Assembly: GCA_022793895.1 (NCBI GenBank)
Contig: JAAWDS010000021.1
Coordinates: 1 to 48,615 of the forward strand
Origin: Provencibacterium sp.
Lineage (GTDB): Bacteria > Bacillota > Clostridia > Oscillospirales > Ruminococcaceae
Direction: 5' to 3'
Length of the DNA: 48,615 nt
The translations under genes were made by a program, and so were the position numbers. Shown here piece after piece: positions 25,635 to 33,655 of this stretch. The notes under the pieces are model-generated. The model did not search any database. It had not been told where the DNA came from and worked only from the letters and a program-made list of their open reading frames with translations. The first letter of the stretch is position 1. The number at the start of each line of letters is the position of its first letter.

Positions 25635-25684
25635 AAAACATATGTTCTAATTTCTATTGTATAGAACATATGTTTTCTCGTCAA
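25635..25684 (-). promoter_or_regulatory. MuF-toxin promoter with two LexA-box-like operators
   Basis: On the minus strand TTGACG (25679-25684), a 17-nt spacer and TACAAT (25656-25661) form a sigma-A promoter. Two copies of TAGAACATATGTTTT, in opposite orientation at 25635-25649 and 25662-25676, fill the spacer and the initial transcribed region. Each contains GAACATATGTTT, which fits the Gram-positive SOS box pattern GAACnnnnGTTY. A repressor bound there would block RNA polymerase, so DNA damage is the likely inducer. Another dimeric repressor with a similar site is possible. Confidence 0.75.
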
Positions 25685-25731
25685 GCCTCTTCTCGGTCTT
25701 CCGGAAAGGCTGGGGCTAACTTTTCCGGGGC

Positions 25732-25760
25732 TTGCCGTTTTTCCCGGCGAAGGGTATAAT
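25732..25760 (+). promoter_or_regulatory. Sigma-A-type promoter for the histidine phosphatase gene
   Basis: TTGCCG at 25732-25737, a 17-nt spacer and TATAAT at 25755-25760, 70 nt before the start codon. Confidence 0.65.
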
Positions 25761-25829
25761 GAAGCTGGTTGGAAGGATGCTCTTCCAGGAGGACAGAACG
25801 GAAAACGACAGTAAGGGGATGGATAGCGG

Positions 25830-26561
25830 TTGAAACTGTTGATCGTACGGCATGGGGATCCGGATTACGGCAACGATTCCCTCACGGAAAAGGGATGGAA
25901 GGAAGCGGAGTATCTCTCCGAGCGGCTGATAAAGGTGGACGCAAAGGCTTACTATGTCTCTCCCTTAGGCCGGGCGAAGGATACGGCCTCCTATACCTTG
26001 AAGCGGTTGGGACGGACGGCGGTGGAATGCCCCTGGCTGCGGGAATTTTGTGCGCCCATCCAGCGGCCGGATGCTCCGGGACGGCGCTCGATCGCCTGGG
26101 ACTGGCTGCCGGAGGATTGGTTACGGGAGGAACGGTTCCTTCTGCCGGACCGGTGGCAGGAGCCGGATGCCTTCCAGGAGGGCGGCGTGAAGCGGGAATA
26201 TGATTGGGTGACGGAAAACCTGGATGCGCTGCTGGAGCGGCACGGCTACCGGCGGGAAGGGCTTTGGTACCGGGCGGTCCGGCCGAACAACGACGTCCTC
26301 GTTTTTTTCTGCCATTTTGGGGTGGAGTGCGTGCTGCTAAGCCACCTGCTGCACATCTCTCCGATGATCCTTTGGCACGGCTTCTGTGCGGCCCCCTCCT
26401 CGGTGACAACCGTTGTCACCGAGGAGCGCCGGGAGGGGACGGCGGTGTTCCGTATGAGCGCATTTGGAGATACTTCTCACCTCTTTCAGCATGGGGAGCC
26501 GCCCGCGTTTGCGGCCCGGTTCTGCGAATGCTTTGGAAACGAGGGCGAGCGCAGGGATTAA
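25830..26561 (+). CDS. Histidine phosphatase family protein
   Basis: 243 residues of the phosphoglycerate-mutase-like superfamily. The phospho-accepting His is in LLIVRHGDPDY at residues 3-13, the second catalytic segment is YVSPLGRAKDTASYT near residue 45, and a late FCHFGVECVLLSHLL supplies the other active-site His. It is soluble and probably dephosphorylates a small metabolite. The start is TTG at 25830; no better ATG gives the RHG motif. It is a single-gene unit between its own promoter and the terminator at 26563. Confidence 0.88.
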   Translation: MKLLIVRHGDPDYGNDSLTEKGWKEAEYLSERLIKVDAKAYYVSPLGRAKDTASYTLKRLGRTAVECPWLREFCAPIQRPDAPGRRSIAWDWLPEDWLREERFLLPDRWQEPDAFQEGGVKREYDWVTENLDALLERHGYRREGLWYRAVRPNNDVLVFFCHFGVECVLLSHLLHISPMILWHGFCAAPSSVTTVVTEERREGTAVFRMSAFGDTSHLFQHGEPPAFAARFCECFGNEGERRD

Positions 26562-26562
26562 A

Positions 26563-26605
26563 GGGGCGCGTTGCAAAACTGTCGTTTTGCAACGCGCCCC
26601 TTTTT
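26563..26605 (+). terminator. Intrinsic terminator of the GCGTTGCA family
   Basis: Arms GGGGCGCGTTGCAAAAC and GTTTTGCAACGCGCCCC form a 17-bp stem around TGTC, followed by TTTTT. It starts one base after the phosphatase stop and is followed by CTGCAAGCCGGAGG, as at the other repeats. Confidence 0.88.
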
Positions 26606-26709
26606 CTGCAAGCCGGAGGATCGGCCCGTACGATTTCTTTTACGGGCCGGGAATACGTTTTTTTACAGCCGGTTCTATTTTGCGTCCGGCCTTTTTCTAT
26701 TGGGCCTTT

Positions 26710-27225
26710 TTAATCCGCTATTTTTGCAAGCCGCTGAAAGAGCCGGAGCAGCGGCCGGAACAGCGCCAGCGCGGCGGCGACGTTGCCGGCGCAGTGGGCG
26801 ATATCGAAGGGGATGCCGCTGATCCACCAGCCGATCCCATAGCTCAGACCGCCGGTCAGCGCATAGGGGATAGCGCACAGCGCGCCGAACGAGAGGCCGA
26901 AGCCGCCGGAGAGCACCGCCGCCCAGAAGAGGGAGGGCTGCGCGCGCATCGGCCGGGCCAGAAGGACGAGCAGCGGCCAGATGTATAGGTACATGATCCA
27001 CCAGAGTCCGAACCCATAGAGAAGGCCCTCCAGCAACGCAAAGACCCAGCAGGCCATCAACGCCTGCCGCAGAGGGAAGCAGAGGGCATAGAGAATCAGT
27101 AAGAGGCTCACCAGCTCGATGTTGGGAAGAAAATTCAGCGCCACCTGCACGGCAAGCAGCAGCACCCCCAGCAGCGCCGTGACGGTCAGCTCCTTCGCGC
27201 TAATAGACCGAGAGGGTGAGTTCAT
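26710..27225 (-). CDS. ECF transporter S component-like membrane protein
   Basis: About 171 residues with five or six membrane helices (ELTVTALLGVLLLAVQVAL, LLLILYALCFPLRQALMACWVFALLEGLLYG, WWIMYLYIWPLLVLLA), the compact pattern of substrate-specific S components of energy-coupling-factor vitamin importers. It would capture a vitamin outside and share an ECF module encoded elsewhere. I chose the Met at 27225, which overlaps the end of the DUF4430 gene by 26 nt. The partner DUF4430 hints at a cobalamin-like ligand, but this is inference. Confidence 0.75.
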   Translation of the reverse strand: MNSPSRSISAKELTVTALLGVLLLAVQVALNFLPNIELVSLLLILYALCFPLRQALMACWVFALLEGLLYGFGLWWIMYLYIWPLLVLLARPMRAQPSLFWAAVLSGGFGLSFGALCAIPYALTGGLSYGIGWWISGIPFDIAHCAGNVAAALALFRPLLRLFQRLAKIAD

Positions 27226-27589
27226 ACCGTTCTCCGTCGGCAATGGGGGTGGAGTCCGCACCGGTATCCAGCATCTCGCCGTTCCGGGTCAAGCACCACC
27301 ATTGTTTTTTGGCCTCGTCCGCCCGGATGCCGTTTACCGTTGTGATAAAGAGGCCATAGGCCCCCTCTTCTCCTTCAACCAGCCCGTTTTCCAGCAGCGC
27401 CGCGCCTAAAAACTCCTGGAGGGTTTCCAACGTAAATTCTTCCTGCTCCTCGCCGTTCACCACCTCAATGGTGAGCGTTTTCTCCCCGGCCTGCCCGGTT
27501 GGACGCTGGCTCTGATAAACCAGCGCCAGCACGACGGCGGCGATTAAGAGCACGGCGGCTCCTAACAGCCGCTTGGTTTTTTGATTCAT
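27200..27589 (-). CDS. DUF4430 domain protein, membrane-anchored
   Basis: About 129 residues: an N-terminal membrane helix (RLLGAAVLLIAAVVLALVYQS) without a lipobox Cys, then a DUF4430 domain with TLTIEVVNGEEQEEFTLETLQEFLG, YGLFITTVNGIRA and QWWCLTRNGEMLDTGADSTPIADGERYELTL. DUF4430 resembles the C-terminal domain of transcobalamin and intrinsic factor. It lies between a nuclease-like gene 30 nt upstream and the S component, so it may act as a surface ligand-binding partner of the transporter. Confidence 0.85.
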   Translation of the reverse strand: MNQKTKRLLGAAVLLIAAVVLALVYQSQRPTGQAGEKTLTIEVVNGEEQEEFTLETLQEFLGAALLENGLVEGEEGAYGLFITTVNGIRADEAKKQWWCLTRNGEMLDTGADSTPIADGERYELTLSVY

Positions 27590-27618
27590 GGGGAAGCATC
27601 CTTTCTTTTTCTGTAGGT

Positions 27619-28374
27619 TTATCCGCCGGCTGACAGGGACGGCGCGGCGGCCTGCTGGTAGATCCAAGCGCTGCCGTCCCGCGCCGTGCGCCGGACCGCT
27701 CCCACCGCATGCAGCACATTGAGGGCCGTCTGCGCGCGGGGAAGGGAGAGACGGCTGGCCTTCTGGTAATCGCGGCTGGTAAAGGCGGCGGGCAGCGTTT
27801 CCGGGAGGAAAGCGCGGTAGTCCTCCGGCGTCCGGAAGATAACCTCGTCCAAGAGGGCGAGCGGAATGCGCTCCTGCCGCCGGGATCCCCGCTTGCGATC
27901 GGCGCTCCAGCCGCAGAGGAGGCGGGTCTCCTCCACCTCCAGCAGCACGGCGTGGAGGGTGAGGCCGGGGCTTTCCAGCAGGGGCTTAATCTTGTAGAGC
28001 TCCGGCAGCAGCTCATAGACGCCGTACCGCTTCGGGCTTTTGCGCCGTTCGGTCGTTTCGCCCGTCTGCGGATCGATCCACCGCAGCCATTTTACCGCCG
28101 GGATGGGGTAGACCACTGTGACGGGCGCTACCTCCAAAAAGGCCGCCAGCTTCCGGCGCAGCCGGTCGAAGCCCTGGGTTTGGATTTCCACAATCCCGTT
28201 TTCCCCGACAATATCGGCCACAAAGCCGCCCAGCTTTACCTCATGGCTGGGGGCGTAGGGCTCGAAGTAGTATTTTAGAACGGCGTGCAGCGTCTTTTCC
28301 CCCAGCGTTCCAATGCCGTCCCGCGGCCGGGCGGCCGCATAGGCCAGGGCCTCCTCGAACCGTAGTCTGTCCAT
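27619..28374 (-). CDS. Uncharacterised protein with a PD-(D/E)XK-like core and winged-helix-like tail
   Basis: 251 residues. The N-terminal half reads GIGTLGEKTLHAVLKYYFEP, EVKLGGFVADIVGENGIVEIQTQGFDRLRRKL, an arrangement (Glu in a helix, then D-x(n)-E-I-Q) seen in PD-(D/E)XK nuclease-like folds. The C-terminal third (SRDYQKASRLSLPRAQTALNVLHAVGAVRRT) looks like a DNA-binding winged helix. I do not recognise a named family. It is the first gene of a minus-strand unit with the DUF4430 and S-component genes, with no obvious functional link. It could be a housekeeping protein rather than an active nuclease. Confidence 0.65.
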   Translation of the reverse strand: MDRLRFEEALAYAAARPRDGIGTLGEKTLHAVLKYYFEPYAPSHEVKLGGFVADIVGENGIVEIQTQGFDRLRRKLAAFLEVAPVTVVYPIPAVKWLRWIDPQTGETTERRKSPKRYGVYELLPELYKIKPLLESPGLTLHAVLLEVEETRLLCGWSADRKRGSRRQERIPLALLDEVIFRTPEDYRAFLPETLPAAFTSRDYQKASRLSLPRAQTALNVLHAVGAVRRTARDGSAWIYQQAAAPSLSAGG

Positions 28375-28422
28375 CTCCGCCTCCCTTTTCCGCCGGATGG
28401 ATAGCCTATTTCTTTTGCAGCA

Positions 28423-28458
28423 GAAAGGGACGCGCGCAGCGCTGCGCGCGTCCCTTTC
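28423..28458. terminator. 36-nt perfect palindrome, probable bidirectional hairpin
   Basis: GAAAGGGACGCGCGCAGC is followed immediately by its exact complement, giving an 18-bp stem with no spare loop bases. It lies between the GGGtGRT gene (whose stop is 16 nt away) and the next minus-strand gene, so it probably ends the GGGtGRT transcript. Confidence 0.75.
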
Positions 28459-28473
28459 AGGAAAGCTCTTTGG

Positions 28474-29475
28474 TTATGCCTTCGCCGATTCCTCGACGGC
28501 AACCGCGCAGGCCACCGTGGCGCCGACCATCGGGTTGTTGCCCATGCCGATGAGGCCCATCATTTCCACGTGCGCGGGAACGGAGGAGGAGCCTGCGAAC
28601 TGGGCGTCGCCGTGCATGCGGCCCATCGAGTCGGTCAGGCCGTAGGAAGCCGGGCCGGCCGCCATGTTGTCGGGGTGGAGGGTACGGCCGGTACCGCCGC
28701 CGGAAGCGACCGAGAAGTACTTCACGCCGTTCTCGTAGCTCCACTTCTTGTAGGTGCCGGCTACCAGGTGCTGGAAGCGGGTGGGGTTGGTCGAGTTGCC
28801 GGTAATCGAAACGTCAACCTTCTCGTGCTTCATGACGGCTACGCCTTCCAAAACGTCGTTCGCGCCGAAGACGCGGACCTTGGCGCGCTCGCCGTCCGAG
28901 AAGGGAACGGTGCGCACTTCCTTGAGATCGCCGGTGGCGAAATCATAGTCGGTTTCCACATAGGTGAAGCCGTTGATGCGGGAGATGATGTAGGCCGCAT
29001 CCTTGCCCAAGCCGTTGAGGATGATGCGCAGCGGCTCCTTGCGGGCCTTGTTCGCATTGCGGGCGATGCCGATGGCGCCCTCCGCAGCGGCGAACGACTC
29101 ATGGCCCGCCAGGAAGCAGAAGCACTTGGTCTCCTCGCGCAGCAGCATGGCGCCGAGGTTGCCGTGTCCGAGGCCGACGGCGCGCTGCTCGGCCACCGAG
29201 CCGGGCACGCAGAACGCCTGCAAGCCGATGCCGATCGCTTCGGAGGCGTCGGCTGCCTTCACGCAGCCCTTTTTCAGCGCGACGGCTACGCCGAGCGTAT
29301 ATGCCCAGACGGCGTTTTCAAACGCGATGGGCTGCACGCCCTTCACGATTTTCTCCACATCGATCCCTTTTTCCAGGCAGAGATCGCGCGCTGCGTCGAG
29401 CGAATCGAGTCCATATTCCTTCAGGCACGCCTCAATTTTAGGCATGCGTCTTTCCTGTCCTTCAAACTTTGCCAT
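28474..29475 (-). CDS. GGGtGRT protein
   Basis: 333 residues with the name-giving GGGTGRTLHPDNMA near residue 258 and the conserved GNNPMVGATVACAVAVEE at the end. The family is widespread in anaerobic Firmicutes and some other anaerobes, is highly conserved and often highly expressed, but its reaction is unknown. It is encoded directly after an IscU-like scaffold gene here, as elsewhere, which suggests a link to Fe-S or sulfur metabolism. GGGAGG precedes the ATG. Length is normal. Confidence 0.93.
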   Translation of the reverse strand: MAKFEGQERRMPKIEACLKEYGLDSLDAARDLCLEKGIDVEKIVKGVQPIAFENAVWAYTLGVAVALKKGCVKAADASEAIGIGLQAFCVPGSVAEQRAVGLGHGNLGAMLLREETKCFCFLAGHESFAAAEGAIGIARNANKARKEPLRIILNGLGKDAAYIISRINGFTYVETDYDFATGDLKEVRTVPFSDGERAKVRVFGANDVLEGVAVMKHEKVDVSITGNSTNPTRFQHLVAGTYKKWSYENGVKYFSVASGGGTGRTLHPDNMAAGPASYGLTDSMGRMHGDAQFAGSSSVPAHVEMMGLIGMGNNPMVGATVACAVAVEESAKA

Positions 29476-29496
29476 TTTCGGTCCCTCCCTCTGAAC

Positions 29497-30189
29497 TTAT
29501 TCTTCACGCGGGTCGATGTACTTCGGCGCGTTTTCATAGCGGCCGTAGGTACCGATGTTCTTTTCAAAGGCTTCCTTGGCGTTCATGCCATGGCGGATAT
29601 CTTCGAGCATCTTGCCGACCTTGACGAACTTGTAGCCAATCGCCTCGCCGTTGCCGTCGACAGCGACCGAGAGGATGTAGCCCTCGGCCAGCTCCAGATA
29701 GCGGACGCCCTTCGCGCCGGTAGAGAAGATGGTGCCGACCTGTGAGCGCAGGCCCTTGCCGAGATCCTCCAGCGAAGCGCCGATCGGGAGGCCGCCCTCC
29801 GAGAAGGCCGTCTGGCTGCGGCCATAGACCAGCTGTTTGAAGATTTCGCGCATGGCAACGTTGATAGCGTCGCAGACGAGGTCGGTGTTGAGCGCTTCGA
29901 GCAGCGTTTTGCCGGGGAGGATTTCGCCGGCCATAGCGGCGGAATGGGTCATGCCCGAACAGCCGAGCGTTTCAACGAGCGCCTCTTCAATAATGCCGTC
30001 CTTAACGTTGAGCGTCAGCTTGCAGGCGCCCTGCTGCGGCGCGCACCAGCCGATGCCGTGAGAGAGGCCGGAAATATCCGAAATCTGGTAAGCCTTTACC
30101 CACTTGCCTTCTTCGGGAATGGGCGCGGGGCCATGCTTCGGACCCTTGGTGAGCGTGCACATGCTCTCCACTTCATGCGAGTAGTTCAT
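29497..30189 (-). CDS. IscU/NifU-like iron-sulfur assembly scaffold family protein
   Basis: 230 residues. The first half is scaffold-like: GIGWCAPQQGACKLTLNVKDGIIEEALVETLGCSGMTHSAAMAGEILPGK, with Cys residues where scaffold ligands are expected. The second half is an extension typical of the version paired with GGGtGRT proteins. The gene is first in the two-gene unit, 21 nt before its partner, with AAAGGAG before its ATG and a good promoter upstream. It probably builds or delivers an Fe-S cluster for the partner; this is inferred from gene pairing. Confidence 0.88.
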   Translation of the reverse strand: MNYSHEVESMCTLTKGPKHGPAPIPEEGKWVKAYQISDISGLSHGIGWCAPQQGACKLTLNVKDGIIEEALVETLGCSGMTHSAAMAGEILPGKTLLEALNTDLVCDAINVAMREIFKQLVYGRSQTAFSEGGLPIGASLEDLGKGLRSQVGTIFSTGAKGVRYLELAEGYILSVAVDGNGEAIGYKFVKVGKMLEDIRHGMNAKEAFEKNIGTYGRYENAPKYIDPREE

Positions 30190-30261
30190 ATCCTTTTGGC
30201 TCCTTTCAACACTGTTTGGAAATCCATGAGGCCGGGCTCAAGATGATTTGCATACCATTTT

Positions 30262-30290
30262 ATTATAAACTGCTTGGATGGAATTTACAA
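30262..30290 (-). promoter_or_regulatory. Sigma-A promoter for the scaffold-GGGtGRT operon
   Basis: On the minus strand TTGTAA (30285-30290), 17-nt spacer, TATAAT (30262-30267), about 70 nt before the ATG. It lies in the 316-nt divergent gap 30190-30505, which otherwise holds only the opposing promoter. Confidence 0.75.
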
Positions 30291-30396
30291 GCGGTCCGCC
30301 TGTCAAAAATCTATCAAATTTTGGACGGCTGTGCGGCAGAATGCAAAAAAGAAGGGGGAAAGCCGCCGGTTTGAGGGGAGAGAGGCGGATTCCCGG

Positions 30397-30425
30397 TTGG
30401 TATCGCCCGGCGGATGTGCTATAAT
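30397..30425 (+). promoter_or_regulatory. Sigma-A promoter (extended -10) for the lipoprotein gene
   Basis: TTGGTA at 30397-30402, a 17-nt spacer and TGCTATAAT ending at 30425, about 80 nt before the ATG. Confidence 0.7.
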
Positions 30426-30505
30426 AGGGGCTATGAAAACATACGGGGTGTTTCCACAGCCCCGGCGGTTTAGCCCATCCACAGCGAGTATGAGGAGAAT
30501 ATGTT

Positions 30506-31771
30506 ATGAAAAAGCGTTTTTCCGCCGCCTGCGCCTGCCTTGCATTCCTTCTGCTGTTCGCCTCCTGCCAAGGCGGCTCCTCCGCCTTGGCGGGCTCTTC
30601 TGCTTTGGACGGCCCTTCCGGCCCGGCCGCCTCCGGCGATAGCCTGGAGACGGCGAAACAGACGGCCGCTGAGGCGGCGGGCGGAAAAGGGACGCTGCGG
30701 GACACCCCCTCCCAATACCGGCAGTTCTTCCAAGCCGGGAAGGTGAACGTGGATATAGACGCCCCGATAGAAATCCCGCAGGTGGAGAGTATCAAGCAAT
30801 ACCGGGCCGTCCCCGCCCCGGTGCATGCCGCGTTGGCCATAGAAGCGCTGGGCGGCGAGGTCCCGGAGGACGGCGATCCCTTCGGTCCCTCCGCCGAGCC
30901 GATGGAAATGCAGTTTGTGAGCGACGGGGAGCACGAGTATATCTTCAATGCGGGCGGGTTTTCTCCGAATGCGTTCATCGATGTCCGGCATTCCTATGTC
31001 GCTGCGCCGGAAAATCGGGTAAAGCGTTCCCCTTCGGAAAAGCCTTCGCCGCTCTCCTCCCAGGCCCTGGCCGCCTCAGAGAAAGCGGCCGCTGCAATGG
31101 GCCTGGATTTGGCGCTCAATCGGGTGGAGGAATATGAACCCTGCCCGGCGGAAACGGCGCTGGCTCAGGATATTAGACAGCCCACCGATCAGCCGTTTGC
31201 CGTCGTGTCGTTGGTCCAGGAGCTGGACGGCATGCTTCTCAAATGGGCGACCCGGAATGTCCAGCTTTTTCAGGATCCTCAGACCGGCGTTCTCCACCGT
31301 TACAGCAGCGATCCGCTGGGAACGATTGGGCTGCGCTTCACGGTCAGCGGCGGCCGGATCTGCGATCTGCAAGGGGCCTATTTCACCTTTGAAGAGCTGA
31401 GGACGCTCACGGAAATCCTGCCGCTGGAAGAGGCGGCAGCGGAGCTGAGACGCAATCCGGATCTTCTTTGCCAGGCGGTGAAAGGCGATGGGATTTCCGA
31501 GCGCTCTTCCCAGTCCGTTCAGACCTTGCGCATCGATAAAATCTCCTTTCAATATGTCTATGATAAATATTATCTCACCCAGTTTGCCGGGCAGGGCCTG
31601 CGGCTGGATCCGATGTGGTGCTTCGAGGGAAGGCTGGAATCGGGGGAAGAGGTCTGCCTGTTCGTCAGCGCGCTGGATGGCCGCATGTCCTACCTGCGCT
31701 CCTCCCAGCCGACCGATCGTCTGCCCGCCTCACAGCCCTTCCCAGATTCGGTTTTTTATACGGGGAAGTAA
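30506..31771 (+). CDS. Uncharacterised lipoprotein
   Basis: 421 residues with a lipoprotein signal peptide (AFLLLFASC, lipobox Cys about residue 21), a low-complexity Ser/Gly/Ala linker, and a soluble body. The body has two regions of alternating strands, e.g. MQFVSDGEHEYIFNAGGF and MWCFEGRLESGEEVCLFVSALDG; the latter looks like the end of a PepSY/YycH-type beta fold. It would be anchored outside the membrane. It precedes an ABC exporter by 100 nt but on its own promoter. No family recognised; function unknown. Confidence 0.8.
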   Translation: MKKRFSAACACLAFLLLFASCQGGSSALAGSSALDGPSGPAASGDSLETAKQTAAEAAGGKGTLRDTPSQYRQFFQAGKVNVDIDAPIEIPQVESIKQYRAVPAPVHAALAIEALGGEVPEDGDPFGPSAEPMEMQFVSDGEHEYIFNAGGFSPNAFIDVRHSYVAAPENRVKRSPSEKPSPLSSQALAASEKAAAAMGLDLALNRVEEYEPCPAETALAQDIRQPTDQPFAVVSLVQELDGMLLKWATRNVQLFQDPQTGVLHRYSSDPLGTIGLRFTVSGGRICDLQGAYFTFEELRTLTEILPLEEAAAELRRNPDLLCQAVKGDGISERSSQSVQTLRIDKISFQYVYDKYYLTQFAGQGLRLDPMWCFEGRLESGEEVCLFVSALDGRMSYLRSSQPTDRLPASQPFPDSVFYTGK

Positions 31772-31870
31772 CATTGCGCCGGGCTGTATCGGGGCGGCGG
31801 CTTCGGAAGGGGAGCTTTCCCGGTAGAAGGCGGCAAAGAGGAAAGAGAATCGCAAAAGGAGGATGCTGGC

Positions 31871-32857
31871 ATGGCGCTGATTACGGCGGAAGGACTGACC
31901 AAAATATACCGGCAGAACCTCAAGCAGCCGGGGCTGCGGGGAGCGCTGAAAAGCCTGGTAAAAACCGAGTGGACCGAGAAACGGGCGGTGGATGCCGTCT
32001 CTTTTTCGATGGAGGAAGGGGAATCGCTGGCCTGCATCGGCGAAAACGGGGCGGGAAAATCGACGCTCATCAAAATGCTCGTCGGCATTTTAACGCCGAC
32101 AGGGGGCCGCCTGACCGTTTACGGGCAGAACCCGATGGAGCACCACGCGGACTATCTGCGCAAAATCGGGGTCGTTTTCGGCCAGAAAACCAGCCTCTGG
32201 TGGGATATCCCGGTGATCGAGAGCTATGAGGCGGTGAAGGTGCTCTATAAGCTGGATCCGGCGCTCTATGAGAAAAACAAGCGGATGGTGGTCGAACTGC
32301 TGGATCTGGAGCCGATTCTCCAGTCCCCCGCGCGGCGGCTCTCGCTCGGCCAGCGGATGAAGGCGGATATCGGCCTGGTGTTTCTGCACAGCCCGCGCAT
32401 CCTCTATCTAGACGAGCCGACCATCGGGCTGGACATCAACGTAAAATTCGCCATCCGGCAGTTTATCCGGAAAATGAACCAGGAAAACGGCGTCTCGGTG
32501 GTGCTGACCAGCCATGACCTGGACGATATCGAGCAGATTTGCGAACATGCGCTCGTCCTTTCCAAAGGCCGGGTGTTCTACCATGGCGCGCTGGACGCCT
32601 TGAAGGAGAACTATGCCACCGTGCGCCGCCTGACGGTGCGGGGGCGCAGGCTCTCGGATATCCGGCAGTTCGCGCCGGAGGCTTCTCTCGGAGAGGAGCC
32701 GCACAAGACGGTGATCCAGTTCGATACGGCGCAATACTCCGCCCGGCAGATGCTGGACTTTGCCGCGCGCTGCTATGAAATTGAGGATGTGACGGTGGAG
32801 GATCCGGGGATTGACTATGTCGTTTCCAAAATTTTCACGATGGGGGCGGCGAAATGA
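31871..32857 (+). CDS. ABC-2 type transporter ATP-binding protein
   Basis: 328 residues: Walker A GENGAGKST near residue 56, Q-loop VVFGQKTSLWWDIP, a signature LSLGQRMKADI in place of LSGGQ, Walker B ILYLDEPTIGLD and switch His in LTSHDLDD. It belongs to the COG4586-type subfamily that pairs with two dissimilar ABC-2 permeases. The start of the first permease overlaps its stop by 4 nt (ATGA). AAAAGGAGG precedes the ATG. Substrate unknown; export is likely. Confidence 0.92.
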   Translation: MALITAEGLTKIYRQNLKQPGLRGALKSLVKTEWTEKRAVDAVSFSMEEGESLACIGENGAGKSTLIKMLVGILTPTGGRLTVYGQNPMEHHADYLRKIGVVFGQKTSLWWDIPVIESYEAVKVLYKLDPALYEKNKRMVVELLDLEPILQSPARRLSLGQRMKADIGLVFLHSPRILYLDEPTIGLDINVKFAIRQFIRKMNQENGVSVVLTSHDLDDIEQICEHALVLSKGRVFYHGALDALKENYATVRRLTVRGRRLSDIRQFAPEASLGEEPHKTVIQFDTAQYSARQMLDFAARCYEIEDVTVEDPGIDYVVSKIFTMGAAK

Positions 32858-33651
32858 AGCGGTTCTGCAAGCTCGTTTCCCTCTCGGTGCAGGGGGCGCT
32901 TTTCTACCGCGCTGCCTTCCTCTTCAACCTGTTCACCCCTCTGCTCCTGCTGGGAGGGCAGTTTATGCTCTGGAATGCGCTCTACCGCCTGGGCGGCGGC
33001 GCGCCGATCGGCGGCTATAGCCGCGAGCGGATGTATAGCTACTTGATCCTGGCCTTCTGCATCCACAACCTGCTCACCTGGTCGAGCGAAAACGACCTCT
33101 CGCGGGAAATCCGCAGCGGCGCGGTGGTGGCGCGCTGCATGCGTCCCGTCCCCTTCCTGATGCAGTCGCTGGGGGGCATGGCCGGGAAAATGCTCCCGCA
33201 GGCGCTGGTGAACGGCACGGCGGCGGCCCTGCTGTTCCTGTGCCTGCGGACGAAGCTGCAAACGCTCTCTCCCGCCGCCCTTCCGCTTGCCCTTTTGAGC
33301 CTCGTGCTGGGCGTGCTGCTGCGCATGGCGATGACCAGCTTTTTAAGCCTGCTCTGCTTTTTTACCACCAACCACCTGGGGCTCACCTGGGCGCGCACCG
33401 CTCTCACCGAGTTCTTTTCAGGCGCGCTCATCCCGGTTTCGCTCTTTCCCGGCTGGCTGCGTTCCTTCAGCTACTGCACGCCCTTCCCGCTGATGCTGCA
33501 AACACCGGTTTCGATTTTTCTGGGCGAGCCGTCGCCTTTGCCTCTCCCCATCTGCTTTTTGTTGCAGGCGGGGTGGATACTGCTCTTTATTCTGCTGCAT
33601 GAATGGATCTATGGGAAGATTCGCTCCAACCTCAGCTTTGCCGGAGGCTAA
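32854..33651 (+). CDS. ABC-2 family permease, first subunit
   Basis: 265 residues with six membrane helices (ALFYRAAFLFNLFTPLLLLGGQFMLWNALY, LPLALLSLVLGVLLRMAMTSFLSLLCFF, ILLFILLHEWIYG). It is the COG4587/3694-type partner of the preceding ATPase. The ATG overlaps the ATPase stop. Translation ends 5 nt before a dispersed repeat that separates it from the second permease. Confidence 0.88.
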   Translation: MKRFCKLVSLSVQGALFYRAAFLFNLFTPLLLLGGQFMLWNALYRLGGGAPIGGYSRERMYSYLILAFCIHNLLTWSSENDLSREIRSGAVVARCMRPVPFLMQSLGGMAGKMLPQALVNGTAAALLFLCLRTKLQTLSPAALPLALLSLVLGVLLRMAMTSFLSLLCFFTTNHLGLTWARTALTEFFSGALIPVSLFPGWLRSFSYCTPFPLMLQTPVSIFLGEPSPLPLPICFLLQAGWILLFILLHEWIYGKIRSNLSFAGG

Positions 33652-33655
33652 GGGC

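Noticed and set aside
28570-29745. 391-codon + strand frame opposite the GGGtGRT and scaffold genes
   Set aside because: It is a mirror of two well-recognised genes, has no ribosome site, and arises from the GC-rich third positions.
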